Shown here: positions 19,716-31,280 of the stretch, piece by piece
Numbering within the stretch: position 1 is the first letter of the stretch
Layout of the letters: every line of letters starts with the position of its first letter
The notes under the pieces: generated by a model
The model's database searches: none
The model's input: the letters and a program-made list of their open reading frames with translations, nothing else
What the model was told of the DNA's origin: nothing
DNA from: Cyanophora paradoxa
Lineage: Eukaryota > Glaucocystophyceae > Cyanophorales > Cyanophoraceae
Direction of reading: 5' to 3'
NCBI GenBank assembly: GCA_004431415.1
Contig: QPMI01000453.1
Location: forward strand, 1 to 64,000
DNA: 64,000 nt
Program-made: the position numbers and the translations under genes

Positions 19716-20880
19716 GCGCGGCTTGCGGCGGTCTCGGACCTCGCCCAGCTCAGGGCCAGGGGCGATGGCGCTGGACGAGAGGAGCTCCCGTTCCAGGCCC
19801 GCGGCTGGGCCGCCGCTCGAGCCGGCGTCGCCGCTCGAGGGCGCCTCAGGGGCAGCCGGCGGCTCAGATGAGCCCGCTGTCGCCGCAGTGGTCGACGCAG
19901 CCGCGGAGGACGACGCCGCCGGGCGCCGCCCTCGGGCCCCTCGTCGGGATCGTCCTGACGGGGGTACAGCGGCGGGCCGCAGCGCCAGTGGCGCGGGTTG
20001 TCGGCCTTGCGGGGCGTCTTGCCCCGGCGCGGGGCCTCAGGCGGACGCTGGTCGCGCGGCAGGGGCGCGACAGGCCCCTCGTAGCGCCGCGGTCCCGACG
20101 GGAGCCGGCGGCGTACGCGATCGAGGAGGGTAACGGGGAACCCGTCCTCGTCGAGCTCAAGCTCGGACGCCTCGCGCGGGGCCTCAGGCCCCGGCACGGG
20201 CGGGGCGACCTCGCCATCGGAGCCCAGCTCCATGGGGTCGGCCTCGGGAGCCGGCGGTGGGCTCGGAGAGCGCGGGGCCGGCGGCAGGCCCTGCTCGACA
20301 GCGAGGCGGTGCCACTCGTCAACCTCCTGCCGCATCGCGGCCCAGGTGGTCGGCTTGCGGCCGCGCCGGGTCGGCGGGCCGGCCTGCGGCAGCTGCAGGG
20401 CTGCGGGCAGGGGCGCCTCCTGCCCAGCGGCAGGGGCTCGGGGTTCGGGCGACGCCGGGGCCCCTGGGGCTCGTCTTCGGCGTCCGCCGGCGCGGCTCTG
20501 GGCGCGCGCTCGGAGAGGGAGACGGGCTCATCGTCGGAGCCCTCTCGGAAGGCCTCAGGCGGCGCGCGCGTCCGGCGTGGACGCGGCCCCTGGGCGGGCT
20601 GGACGTCTCGCCTCGCGGCGGGAGCGCCCTCGAAGGCGAGCTGGCGCCGGAGACGGGCCTGTCGCCTCGCGACGAGGATCTCCGCCCGACTCGGCGGGGC
20701 CGCCGGCGTTTCGGCCTCGGCGGGCCCAGGCGCATGGGCGGGGCCCGGCAGCGCGGCCTCGTCCGGCTCATCAGCCAGCTCGGTCAGGCGGGGGCCCGGC
20801 GGGGCTTCCACGGCAACCCGGGCGTCCGCAGCGCCCTCGGCGTCCAGAGCGACTGCAAACAGCGGCAGCGGCTCATCGAG
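19716..20880 (-). CDS. Low-complexity linker between RNase H and integrase
   Basis: The frame continuing from RNase H turns into a Pro/Ala/Arg/Glu-rich stretch of several hundred residues (for example RAPPEAFREGSDDEPVSLSE). After a frame change near 20,430 it continues as VDEWHRLAVEQGLPPAP and SELELDEDGFPVTLLDRVRR. I recognise no domain. Such linkers occur in Pol polyproteins but this one is unusually long. It could be an extra product of the element. Confidence 0.5.
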
Positions 20881-21705
20881 GTCGCCGGGCTGGGGCACGC
20901 CATGCCCCGCAGCGCCAGCCAGCGCGTCAGGCGCGGCTGAGCTGCCGTCGGCGCCGCCAGGGGCGAGAACCGGGTGGTTCAACGGGGGCCGCGAGCAGGC
21001 GTCGGGCCCTCCGTTATTGCGCCCCGCGCGGTACTCTACGACGAAGTCGTAGGACTGCAGGAGGAGGGACCAGCGTCCCAGCCTCCCAGAGGTCGCCTCG
21101 CGCGAGCGCAGCCACTGGAGCGCTTGGTGGTCCGTCCGGACCAGGAACTGGGGCCCTCCCAAGAGGAAGTGCCGCCAGTATTTTATTGCCCATACAACCG
21201 CCAAGCACTCGAGCTCGGTGGCGGTGTAATTCCGCTCAGCGGGCGCCAGCGTTCGGCTGATGAACGCGATGGGCCGCTCACGGGCGGGCGAGCCGCCGTC
21301 GGACTGCGACAGGATCGCGCCGATGGCGTACGTCGACGCGTCGGTCGACAGGATGAAGGGCCGCTCGAAATCCGGGTACCCGAGTACCAGATCCTCGAGC
21401 AGGGCAGCCTTCAGCGCCTCGAAGGCGGCTTGGTGGACCTCGGTCCATTGCCACACGGCGTCCCGAAGCAGCAGGCGCTGCAAAGGGTGGGTGACACGGG
21501 CAAACCCGTTCACGAACCGCCGGTAGTACCCGGCCAAGCCCAGGAACGACCTCAATTGGTCAGCGTTCGCTGGCGGCGGGTACTGGCGAATGAACGCCAG
21601 CTTCGCGGGGTCCTGGCGGATCCCCTCGGCCGAGACGAGGTGCCCGAGCAGGGCAACCTCAGCCACCCCGAAGCGGCACTTGGAGGGCTTCAGGCGCAAG
21701 TTCGC
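20881..21705 (-). CDS. RT thumb/connection and RNase H of the gypsy-type Pol
   Basis: Right of the foldback insertion boundary the frame resumes with PANLRLKPSKCRFGVAEV and VSAEGIRQDPAKLAFI, then LRSFLGLAGYYRRFV, hallmarks of Ty3/gypsy RT. RNase H follows with FILSTDASTYAIGAILSQ (first Asp), TATELECLAVVWA (Glu), LVRTDHQALQWL (Asp) and GGPDACSR (last Asp). It removes the RNA strand during reverse transcription. The frame is open throughout. Confidence 0.9.
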
Positions 21706-22130
21706 CGGCATTATAACTGCACTTTTTGACATTTGACGATTTCTGCCAATAGTTGTGTCAATACTATTGCAGCGTCAATACTATTGACGCGTCAAAAGTT
21801 TTGGCAAGAATCGGGCAAGAGTTGGGTCAATACTATTGCAGCGTCAATACTATTGACGCGTCAAAAGTTCTTGACGCTGCAATAGTATTGACCAAAGTTT
21901 CGTCAAAAACTATTGACGCGTCAATAGTATTGACGCTGCAATAGTATTGACCGAACTCTTGCCCGATTCTTGCCAAAACTTTTGACGCGTCAATAGTATT
22001 GACGCTGCAATAGTATTGACCAAAGTTTTGTCAAGAACTTTTGACGCGTCAATAGTATTGACGCTGCAATAGTATTGACCCAACTATTGGCAGAAATCGT
22101 CAAATGTCAAAAAGTGCAGTTATACGGCAT
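21706..22130. mobile_element. 413-bp foldback/MITE-like insertion in the RT
   Basis: The element spans 21,712-22,124, starts TATAACTGCAC and ends GTGCAGTTATA, with about 44-bp terminal inverted repeats. It is filled with copies of TATTGCAGCGTCAATACTAT and TTGACGCGTCAA in both orientations, so nearly the whole unit can fold on itself. It is flanked by a 6-bp duplication CGGCAT (21,706-21,711 and 22,125-22,130); on the minus strand ATGCCG occurs once in the uninterrupted RT. It has no coding capacity. Confidence 0.9.
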
Positions 22131-23401
22131 GATTGCGCGGAACAAGGCCTCGAGGTCCAGCAGGTGCTGGGGCACGCTCGGCGAGAACACCGTTATATCG
22201 TCGATATAAGCGGTGACGCAAGTCGTGAGCAGGGGGCCGAGGATGGCGGTCACGGCGCGCGAGAAGGCGGCCGGCCCGTTGGTCACGCCAAACGGGGTCA
22301 CGCGCCACTCGTAGTGGCCCCAGGGCACCACGAAGGCCGTGTACTGCCGGGACGCAGGGTCCAGCGGCAGCTGCCAGAAGCCCGCCGTCGCGTCGACGGT
22401 CGAGAAGATCATGGACCCCGCAGGCGGTCCAGCTGATCGTCGATCCGCGGCAGCGGAAAGACGTCGCGCTCGGTGATTGCATTTAAGCGTCGGTAATCGA
22501 CGCAGAACCGCCAGGTGCCGTCCTTCTTAGGAGCGAGCACGACCGGCGAGCCGTAGGCGGCTTGCGAGGGCTGGATCAAGCCCAGCTCAAGGAGCCGCTT
22601 TATTTCAGCACGGGCGAAGGCCTCGGCGTGCGGGCTTACACGCCGCGGGGGCGTGAAGACGGGCAGCCGTGAGGTCAATCGGATCACGTGCTCGTAGTGG
22701 AGGAGGTTGGCCGTGCCCTCGGTGGCCGTGACCGAGTCGGCGAACGCGCACGAATAGCGCTTGAGCAGAGCCTCGAGCTCGGCGCGTTCAGCAGTGCTCA
22801 TCGCCGGATGCGAGCCGCATTCCGGGATTTTAGCACGTGCTCGGTTCCACTCCTCCTCTTCGGAAGACGACGTCCCCGTCGTTTCCGGAGGCGCCCGCGG
22901 GTGGCCGCCATGGGAGGGTCCAGGCGCTGGGCCCGGAGGGGCGGCTCGCAGCGGCGCCTTGCCCTTGTCCCTGCCGCGCGCGGCAGAGGACTCGGCTGCA
23001 GAAGGCGCGCCCGGCGCGTCCGTGGTACGGACGGAGCAGCCAGGGCCGTCCAGCGGCGCTGGTGCCGTCGCGGGGCGGGCAGCAGCTGTGCTCGGCGCAG
23101 GCGCCGGCTGCTCGGCTGCGTCGGCAGCGAGATTTATTTGATCCCCGGAGGGATTGGTTGGGACTACGTTAGCCCCTTGACGCGCAACGCGCGCCGCGCG
23201 GGCGCGGCGGCGTGCGGCGCGCTCGGCGCGGCGGGCCGGCCGGGTTCGTTCACGCTCCTCTGGGGAGGTCCAACCCGGGTACCCGACGTCGCGCTCGAGC
23301 TCCGAGTCGGTGTCGGACGACACCGGCTCATCGTGGAGCGCGAGGCCCTCCATCGTGACGATGGGGACCTCATGGCCCTCGTCGTCGTCGTCGCGCATCA
23401 T
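22131..23401 (-). CDS. Reverse transcriptase fingers/palm of the gypsy-type Pol
   Basis: At 22,409-23,401 the frame gives IKRLLELGLIQPSQAAYGSP, VLAPKKDGTWRFCVDYRRLN and FPLPRIDDQLDRLRG. A frame change near 22,412 leads to IFSTVDATAGFWQLPLD (first catalytic Asp), TPFGVTNGPAAFSRAV and TAYIDDITVFS (YIDD box). Downstream, the foldback element splits the domain after RAIMP. The N-terminal part of the ORF is low-complexity. RT copies the element RNA into DNA. Confidence 0.9.
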
Positions 23402-23942
23402 GCGGACAAACAGCGGAGGTGCGCTCGGCGCAGGCTCCTGCCCGGTGGCTGCAGTCGCATCGGACTGCCGGGCGGCGGGTGCCGCAAAGATAGGCCCGGG
23501 GCAGGGTGCTGGGGCGTCGGCGCGCCCTCAGCTGCCATATAAGCCGCGGCCGTTCGATTGGCCCGGCGACGCATCGAGCGGAAGCCTTGGCCCCGTTTAG
23601 GGTAAAAGGCTCGCAGCGTGCGGATGAAAGTATCGGCGACTGCGCGCACGGGCGCATCGTCTGGTGGCGGGTCATACCCGAAGTCGCCGGGCGGCAGGTT
23701 GTTAGCCTCCGCCACCGCAACAACGGCCCCTGCTGGCAGCAGGACGGGCTCATTGGCGGGATTTAATAGCCGCACATGCAGGCTGCCGCCCGCGGCTGGG
23801 CGCCGGTGCAGCTGGTGGGGCGCGAGTACCCCGAGCGCCGACAAGGAGTCGGGCGCCGGCCCGACGGCGAGCGTCGGAGCCTGGTCCGCAGGCGGCGCAG
23901 GGCCGTCAATCACGCAGCGGACCATCCACTCGCGCGCGTCCT

Positions 23943-25539
23943 TCAGGACGACAGGGCGAAGGACCCGGACAAGGAGAGGCCCCTTCGTTTGTCCGGGCAG
24001 CAAAAAGGGATCACGTGGGGGCGGAATTGCGCGTCGCGCGCGTGCAGGCACCAGCCAGAGCTGGTCGTGTCTATCCGCCCCTCGACCATCATGATCGTGC
24101 CGATGCCCACGAGCAGGTCGGCATTGGGGCCCAGGGAGCCGTCGGGGACGACGTACACGGCCCGCGAGACGTACACGTCACCGAAGCGCAGCACGACGTG
24201 CGCGATTTCGGCCGTGATCGTGGCGTGGTGCAGGAAGGCCCTCAGGACCTTCACACCCGTGTACCGGGTGCCCGGGGCATGTGGCGCTTCTCGCCAACTT
24301 CGCCCATAGCGCCGGTGTCAAAGAGGATTTGGACACGCGTGCTAGCGCCGAGAGTGCCGTCAGCATTCAGGGCGTAGACGAATCCTGGGCACTGCAGCTG
24401 CAGGCGCCGGAAATCGTGCGGGCGGCCCGAGATCCCATCGATCACATGCGCAATCGGGATAGGGGCGTTGAGGCCGCCGGGCGGCGCGCCTTCGGGGGAC
24501 TCCGGGACCGCGAGGTCCGACGGGCGGTCCGGGCCGTACCCGGTGAGGTCACCAGGGTCGGCGGCGGGCGTGGGGAAGTGCAGCGACGAGCGCTGCCGGC
24601 TGTTGCTGGCGTGCAACGCCGCGGACCGACTCTGCGGGGCTGCAGAGGTTTTCCGGTCCGGCCCGTCCGTGAGGGGCTGCGGCTCCCTGGTCGCAGCCGC
24701 CAGGACGCTTTCGGCGATGGACCGCGGCTGCAGTGCAGCGCGCGTCGCGAAGTCGTCCTCGCCGTCATCGTCCCCGTAGACACGGAGGACGGCGCGGGCG
24801 CCAGGACGGCAGCGGCCCTCGGCCTGGCGCGCCTGGGCCTGCCCAATCAGCCGGAGCAGCTCGGATTCGATCCGATCGAACTGTTCCAAGCTGGAACGGC
24901 CGCAGCCCAAATCGTCGCGGCGACGTTGAGGGCCGCCCACGAGGCGCCGCTGGGCAGCGTCGTGCCCGGAAGATTGTGACCGGCGGCGGTCGCAATCTCG
25001 TCCAGGACTTCGGACAGAAGCGGCGGGCTTGCTTCGTTGCCAGCCTCGAGCAGGAGGCGCAAGCGAGCGCGCCAGTTTTTGGCGGCTTGGTAGTGGGCTG
25101 CACCGGCGCTGTCGCCGGGCGCCGGCGCGCCGGGGCCAGCAGGGCGGTCACGCCCGGCATCGGCGGCCCGTACATCATGCCCGGCGGCCAATAGTAGCCG
25201 CCGCCTCCGGGCATCTGAGGCATCAGGGCCGGTGGCGGCCCGCCCAGGTGGGCCGCGGCGGCGGCGGGCCCATGGGAATGGCGGGTACGCCGCGGCGTCA
25301 GCCGGCGGGACACCGCTGGGTGCAACGCGAGCCCGCTTGTTGCGGCGCTCGGCTTCGGCTAGGAGGCGGGCGCGCGTCTCCTCCGGCGTGGGCGCCGGTG
25401 CGGGCGCGTCCTCGAGCTCGAGGCCGTGCTCACGCGCGACGGCAGCGAACGCTGCGTCATCGAGGCCGGCGAAGTCGTCGGCGTCGCTCGCCGCAGGCGC
25501 GGTCGAAGCGGTCACCGTGACGCGGTTGCCGTGCATCAC
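23943..25539 (-). CDS. Retropepsin-like aspartic protease and upstream region
   Basis: The 24,251-24,940 frame ends with STRVQILFDTGAMGEVG, the DTG-A active site of retroviral-type proteases. The next frame (23,943-24,254) continues with LRFGDVYVSRAVYVVPDG and ADLLVGIGTIMM, matching the second half with the conserved hydrophobic-G motif. It lies directly upstream of RT, as in Ty3/gypsy Pol. The 5' part (24,847-25,539) is low-complexity with acidic N-terminus (ASDADDFAGLDDAAFAAVA) and may be a Gag-Pol linker. Frame changes near 24,900 and 24,290. Confidence 0.7.
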
Positions 25540-25561
25540 GCGCCGGTCCCGGTGAGTGCCT

Positions 25562-28269
25562 TCACGGGCACGGCCACCGCGCGCACGGTCGGCGGGGGAC
25601 CGGGAGGAGGACTCGCGCGGCGGGCCGAGCGAGCCTCGCGGCGCTCGGCTTCCGGGTGCTGCCGCTTCGCGCCTTGCGGCGTGCGGGACGCACGGCGCCG
25701 TTCAGGCACCGGCGAGCGGGAGGCGCGGGGAGCGGGGCTCGGCTCGCGCGACCGGAGCCCGTTGTGCCCGAGGCAGAGGACGCTTCGTCCTTTGCCTTCT
25801 TGGGCGTCGAGTCACCCCGGACCTGGGCCCGCAGGGTCTTCGGGATGACCTCGGGGCGGCGCCCGCTCCAGTGCATGAGGAGGGCAGCCGACATCCGGTA
25901 ATGGAACGGCGTGACCGCCATTACCGTGGTGCCCAGGTCGGGCGCATCCGCAGGTGCGGGGAAGGGCGCATCCGGCTTAGCGACCGTGTCGAAAGCCGGC
26001 GCCGGCCAAAGGTCGGAGACCAAGAGGCGCGGCGGGCGTGCGCTCGTCATGATGGGCCAGAGGACATCATTGATCTTCTGAACCCAGCTCAGGAGAGCCC
26101 GCGAGGTGGCTTCCTGGCCGTGGAGCATGTGATCCTCGCCAGCATGCGAGAGATGCCGGGCGGCCCACGTGTCACGGTTGACGTGACAGAACTCGCGCAT
26201 GCCGTGCGCGGTGGTACGGGCGGGCAGGATGCGCTCAAGGAGGCGAACATCCAAGCAGCCGACAGTGTCCTCATGCTTTGCGAGCAGTGCGCGAAGCTGA
26301 GTCGTCGCGGGCAAACCCCAGATCTGCAGCATCGCGTCTGCGAGCTGCTTCTTCGACGCCGGCGCATTGTCGAGCCACGATGTGGCGACAGCGGTCGGGC
26401 GGGGAAGGTCTGGCATGGAGAACCAGAACAGGGTCGCCAGCGGAAGCTGGGAGGCCAGAACGAGGGCCGCGTACTCGTCGACAATGTCCGTAGGGACTTT
26501 GTCTTTGACGGTGTGGTAGACAGCGTAAAGCTCGTCACCATCGACCGTGCGCATGTGGCTACCGCGCTTGTCAGCGCTCAGAGTATTGCGGTCACCGCGA
26601 TAGCAGATATCCCGCAAGAACTCATAGGCCGCGGTCGGCCCCACGACGTGCATCTGCACGTTGTACCCTGCCACCGGCGCCGGGCGCCGGGGCTCAGGCA
26701 GCTCGTGGCCGAGGATCCAGCCGGCCAAGTGGTTCACATACCCCGCAAGCAGGGATGCGACGAACTCACGAGTCGGCAGCGGTGCCCACGTGGCGCCGTT
26801 CTCGGTGACGATGGGGCAGACGAGCGGGTGCATCCGCGTCCCCTTGTGCATCGGGTTCACCGGCGGCCGGCTGGACTCGTACCCCAGCGTAAAGACGCGG
26901 GGCGGCAAGCGGTCGAGCTGGCGACGCGCCTCCGCCTCGGAGGGGTACTGCATCGCGACGTGGGCGGGGCCCAGCGTGACGCGGATGGCGTTCTTCCCGG
27001 CGGCGTCGCCGAGGACGTCGAGGGCGTTCGCATCGAGCTCAGCCGCGAAGGCACGCTCGGAGCTTAGGACCGGCTCGCCGGGACGAGCATGCGCACGCGC
27101 GAGTCGGCTTGCGCGACTACGCGGATGCCGAACTTGCGGCCGAAGCGCGGGTCCTTGAACGCGACCACGCGACTGCGCGGTGGTGCACGGTTCGGCCCCG
27201 CGTGGGGGTTGAACTGGTGCGGCCGGTGCAGGTACGCGTAGGACATGCGACACGTGTGGTGCATGACCGTGTTCAGCGTGGCGTACGCCTTCGTGATCGG
27301 CCCGTCCTCACGGAGCGGGAGAGCGGGCTCCGAGGAGACCCACTTAGTGATGTGCTCATCGAGCCCCATCATCGCGAGCACGTAGGGCAGGCCCTGGACG
27401 TCCGCACCCTCGAGGGTGGTCGGAGTCGGCGGGACCGGCGGCCCGTAGAGCAAAATCGCGGCAGGGATGCCGCGGTTATGCCCTTCGACGTTTCCAAGGA
27501 CCGTCGAGGCGAGGCTGTGCAGAGCAGCATCGGCGTCGAGCGCGTCCGGGTGGAAGCGCGTTTGCAGGTGTGTGCCCGGGTTAAACACGGGGCCGCAGTC
27601 CCGTGGCCCGTTCTCGCCGTACATGAGAGTACGGAGGCGGGGGATTGCGCCCCAGGGCTGCTGCTCGGGCAACGTGTTGGTTGCGGAGCCCGCCCCGAGC
27701 GGGTCCGGGAGCAGCACGCAGTACTTTTCGCAGTACCGCAGGCGCTCGAGCGTGCCGTCGTACCAAGTGCGCGAGCCCGGAGGGGCTTGCGGGTCCGGAG
27801 CCGGGGGCTCGGAGGGACCGGCGGTAGCGGCGCTCGAGGCGGAGGCGGCGGCTGCGGCCTCGACCATGGGCGTGTCGCCCGCGGCGTCGCGCTCGTTCGC
27901 GCGAACGGCGCCGGCCCAGTCGTCGATCCACCGCACGAACGGCAGAGAGCGGATGACGACTTCCGCGCCCTCGACGGGGAAGTCGATTTCGCCCAGGGTC
28001 CAAGAGGCCCCTTCGACGGCGTTGTCGTACAGCCGAACCTCCTGGCTCAGCCAGGAGTCCGCGTCCATCTTTGCGGCGGCCCGCTGAACAACTTCGGAGA
28101 TGTTCAGGTCCGGGGGTACATGGAGGCGAGCTCGCAGACGAGACCCTCGCAACCCGGGTGCAGCGCGCGGACGCGCCCGTAGAAGAAGCGAACTTCTTCG
28201 GGCAGCTGTTGTTCCGAGTACGGAACAAAGGGCACGGTTCCCGGACCAGTGCGTCCGCTGAACCAGCAC
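25562..28269 (-). CDS. Unrecognised retroelement ORF (two frames)
   Basis: Two overlapping minus-strand frames (27,064-28,269 and 25,562-27,253) look like one protein of about 850 residues, with WYDGTLERLRYCEKYCVLLP, MMGLDEHITKWVSSEP, RDICYRGDRNTLSADKRG and FHYRMSAALLMHWSGRRPEV. Composition is that of a folded, mostly helical protein until about 25,900 and basic low-complexity after that. I recognise no family. It sits between gag and protease, where Ty3/gypsy elements normally have no extra gene. Antisense ORFs of similar length overlap it but lack domain-like content. Confidence 0.55.
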
Positions 28270-31200
28270 GACATCAGCCAGCGTGCGTGGGCAGGCACGG
28301 GCTCGACGACATCAAGACCGGGCCCCGTGTTTTGGGACGCGCGCCAGCGGTCATTGACGTAGTATCCCGGCAGGCGGGAGACGTGGAACTCAAAGCGGTC
28401 CAGGAAAACCGCGTCCCAGTGGGAACAGGTCCACCGGTCCGGCTCCGTCGGGAGCTCAGGGCGCGGGGTCAAGAGACCCGAGTTCCAGGCTGCAAGTTCG
28501 AACGACGCAACCGCGCGCCGTAGGAACCGCACGTTGGCGGGGTGCCGCTGGGGCACGCTCAGCTCAAGTCGCTCCCACGCCTCGCGCGAGGCGTCTGCGT
28601 GGAAGTGGCTAAACCGGCGCCACGGGGGCTGCGCGGTTTCTGCTGCGAGCCAGCCCTGGAGTTCGGGGTGGGGCTCGATTTGCAGCAGGAGCGGGTTCTG
28701 GGCCTGCGTGAGGCCACTGTTCGCGAGCCACATGTGCTCGACCGACGTCGACCAGTTGGACGACGGGGCGGGGCAACCGACGAGCTCGAAGAGCTTTGCG
28801 TCGATGCCGCTTCGGACGAAGAGCGCGTGCCACATGCGCTCACGGGCGTCGGCATCAATACCCGCATGCTCATCGGATTCCATGGCGTCTGGAGGCGGCG
28901 TGGCGGCGCCACCCTCGCCCTCATCCGACGAGCCGGAGCCCGGGTCCGAACTGCCGCTGGCGGCGGCGCGGTCGCCGGGCGGGCGAGCAGGGGCACCGCG
29001 GCGGGCGCGCGAGCCGCCTCGTCCACGGCCCTCGGTGGTGCCGGCGGCTGCCGCAGTCGGCTTGCCGCGGCCACGGCGCGTGGTGGCGACTGTTCGGGCC
29101 AACGCATCGCACGAAGCGATGATTTCGTTATGCTTGTCCCACACCGAACTGTTGGTGTGGGGGCCCTTATAGCGCCGGCGCACTTCGCCGTAGACCAACC
29201 GCATGCGGTGGGCCGGCTTATCAAGGAGTGTGGTGGCGTAAACGCCGGACTGCGACATGCAGTAGCAGACCCAGACGAACACACACCACGTGAATTCGCC
29301 ATTGCGAGCGGCGGAATCCATTTCTCCTTGCAGCGCTTTCATGAGCCACAGGAACTCGGGGCTCGAGCGGCGCTCGTTCTTCACCAGGTCCGGCGGACCA
29401 AGGCGCGGGACGGCGCGGGAGGCGAGCAGGTCGAGCACGTCGACCTCGCGATGGTTATCGCGGCGGGGCACCGGATAACGGCGATCGAGGAACGCCTCGA
29501 TGCTAGGCCCGCGCATCAGGGGTCGGCGTCCGGGTGGTGCCGGAACCGGAGCCCCTCGTCGGGACCGACGGGGCGGTCCACAACGACGGTGGGGGCAGCG
29601 CGGTACGTGCCAATCCCAGGAGCCAGTCAGAGAACAGCAGAGAGCTGAACTCGTCGGGGCGCCGCGGGTCAATGAGCCGGGCCATGCGCTGCACGGCGAC
29701 GCGCTCGGGCACGTAGACAACGCGCCACTTGTCCAAATCGGAGCCGTGCTGGACGAGCTCGGAAAGGTTGACGAGCGGGGGCTCGCCCCGCACGCAGCGG
29801 GCGCGGCGCTCGGCCTGTGTGGCCAGGACGCGAGCGGCGACGGTGCCCTCGGAGCTCTTGTCGAAGCAAGCAGCGCCGGCGACCTCACGCAGCCTTGCGG
29901 CATACGTTTGGTACTGAGTGACGGGCGGAGCCACGTCGTGAGGGGTGATCCACTCAAAGAGGCTGTTCTTGCCAAATCCCAGAGCCCCGGAACGACCGTG
30001 AGGGTGCGGAAACGGATTATGGCCAGCAGCAACTGCACGCAGTATGCGTGGAAGTCGCAGTCCTCGTGGAGGATCTCGCGGGCTGCGGCGAGTGCCGAGC
30101 GCATCGCGTGATAGCCCGTCAGGGCCGGCGAGACCGGGGTATCGGGCGTCTCGTCCCAGTCCCGCGGGTCAAACGCCACGTCATACCCGTTGGCATTCTC
30201 AGCCAGTATGCGGGGCCACTGCAAGCCCGGCTGGGCGAGCAGGTACGCGGACGCGACGAGAAGGGACAAGATCGGCGAGCGATCAGAGTCGCTAAGCCAA
30301 CTCGCCTCAGATGCGAGGTCCCAGCATGCCGACTTCGGGGCGTGCTGCTCCCAAGCGGCGAGCAGATCGTCCCACGCGCGCGGCCACGCGGTGTCGAACT
30401 CGAAGGCGAGATCGGGCCAGACGACGTCGGAGTCGTCAGGCGGGGGACCGACCCCAGAGCATGAGCCCGGGTCCTCGGGGTGGGCGAACGCCGCGCGCAG
30501 AATTGCACGCATAGCGCGGCCGGAATCCGGGCCCTCATGCAGGCGGTGGTCCGTGCGGGCGACCACGGCCGCAGTCTCGATCACGCAAGCGAGGTTGTTA
30601 ACCTCGGTGCGCTGAGTCAAGCGACCCAGGAGGAGACGGTCCGCGCGGTTCAGTCCGCAGGCGCCCAGGAAGCGATCGGCAACGATGCCGATCGTACCCT
30701 CGCCGGCAAGTTTGCGCACAAGCGGGATTTGCTTATGCCCCTCCATGCCGTTGGTGAAGAGGAGCCCGACGGCCCTCGACAGCGCGCGAGGCTCCGAGGC
30801 CAGCAGCGCGTACCACTTAGAGAGTGGCATGAGCAGGGGGGCAATGCGGCGGACAATGAAGCGGCTGCCCTCGCGTTGCGAGTCAACGAGCACGCTCTCG
30901 GTGTGGTCGCCGGGCATGTACCGCAGCCCGGTGGGCGCGGACATTGGCTTTTTCTCGACGTATTCGAGACCCAAGCCCTTGCCGCAGGGATCCAGGGGGT
31001 CGGACTCCGAGCGGACGCTCAGTCCGTCGGCGTCGGTCTCGCCGATTTCCGAGTCCCCTGAGCCATCGTCGCTTGCCGGGCTGGCAAAGCGCAGGGCGGC
31101 CTCGAACTCGGTCTCACGCGCGGCGTCGTCAAGGGCGCCGGCGGCGAGGGTCGAGGCGGCCGCGTCGAAGGCGGCCTGGTCACGCGCCCGGGCGGCGATG

Positions 31201-31280
31201 ACGCTGGCGTCGGCCGGCTGGCGCACGGCGGCGACGGGGACGCTGAGGTCCATGTCCGTCTCAGTGCCCACGGGCATCAC
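28104..31280 (-). CDS. Unrecognised large retroelement ORF, about 1,050 residues
   Basis: The frame is open throughout, but between about 29,500 and 29,990 the better protein-like sequence lies in another frame (YQTYAARLREVAGAACFDKS, VVYVPERVAVQRMARLIDPR), suggesting two compensating shifts. The N-terminal part has LPFxxxW-free helical sequence such as MPLSKWYALLASEPRALSRA; the C-terminal half has FTWCVFVWVCYCMSQSGVYA, a Gly/Arg-rich stretch and WERLELSVPQRHPANVRFLR. No known domain is evident. It could be an extended Gag, an accessory factor or an acquired gene. Confidence 0.55.
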   Translation of the reverse strand: MMPVGTETDMDLSVPVAAVRQPADASVIAARARDQAAFDAAASTLAAGALDDAARETEFEAALRFASPASDDGSGDSEIGETDADGLSVRSESDPLDPCGKGLGLEYVEKKPMSAPTGLRYMPGDHTESVLVDSQREGSRFIVRRIAPLLMPLSKWYALLASEPRALSRAVGLLFTNGMEGHKQIPLVRKLAGEGTIGIVADRFLGACGLNRADRLLLGRLTQRTEVNNLACVIETAAVVARTDHRLHEGPDSGRAMRAILRAAFAHPEDPGSCSGVGPPPDDSDVVWPDLAFEFDTAWPRAWDDLLAAWEQHAPKSACWDLASEASWLSDSDRSPILSLLVASAYLLAQPGLQWPRILAENANGYDVAFDPRDWDETPDTPVSPALTGYHAMRSALAAAREILHEDCDFHAYCVQLLLAIIRFRTLTVVPGLWDLARTASLSGSPLTTWLRPSLSTKRMPQGCVRSPALLASTRAPRAPSPLASWPHRPSAAPAACGASPRSSTFPSSSSTAPIWTSGALSTCPSASPCSAWPGSLTRGAPTSSALCCSLTGSWDWHVPRCPHRRCGPPRRSRRGAPVPAPPGRRPLMRGPSIEAFLDRRYPVPRRDNHREVDVLDLLASRAVPRLGPPDLVKNERRSSPEFLWLMKALQGEMDSAARNGEFTWCVFVWVCYCMSQSGVYATTLLDKPAHRMRLVYGEVRRRYKGPHTNSSVWDKHNEIIASCDALARTVATTRRGRGKPTAAAAGTTEGRGRGGSRARRGAPARPPGDRAAASGSSDPGSGSSDEGEGGAATPPPDAMESDEHAGIDADARERMWHALFVRSGIDAKLFELVGCPAPSSNWSTSVEHMWLANSGLTQAQNPLLLQIEPHPELQGWLAAETAQPPWRRFSHFHADASREAWERLELSVPQRHPANVRFLRRAVASFELAAWNSGLLTPRPELPTEPDRWTCSHWDAVFLDRFEFHVSRLPGYYVNDRWRASQNTGPGLDVVEPVPAHARWLMSCWFSGRTGPGTVPFVPYSEQQLPEEVRFFYGRVRALHPGCEGLVCELASMYPRT

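Noticed and set aside
19868-27067. Long plus-strand ORFs opposite the retroelement pol (for example 19,868-21,052 and 25,556-27,067)
   Set aside because: They are Arg/Gly/Ala-rich shadows of minus-strand coding sequence with recognisable RT, RNase H and integrase. None contains a domain.
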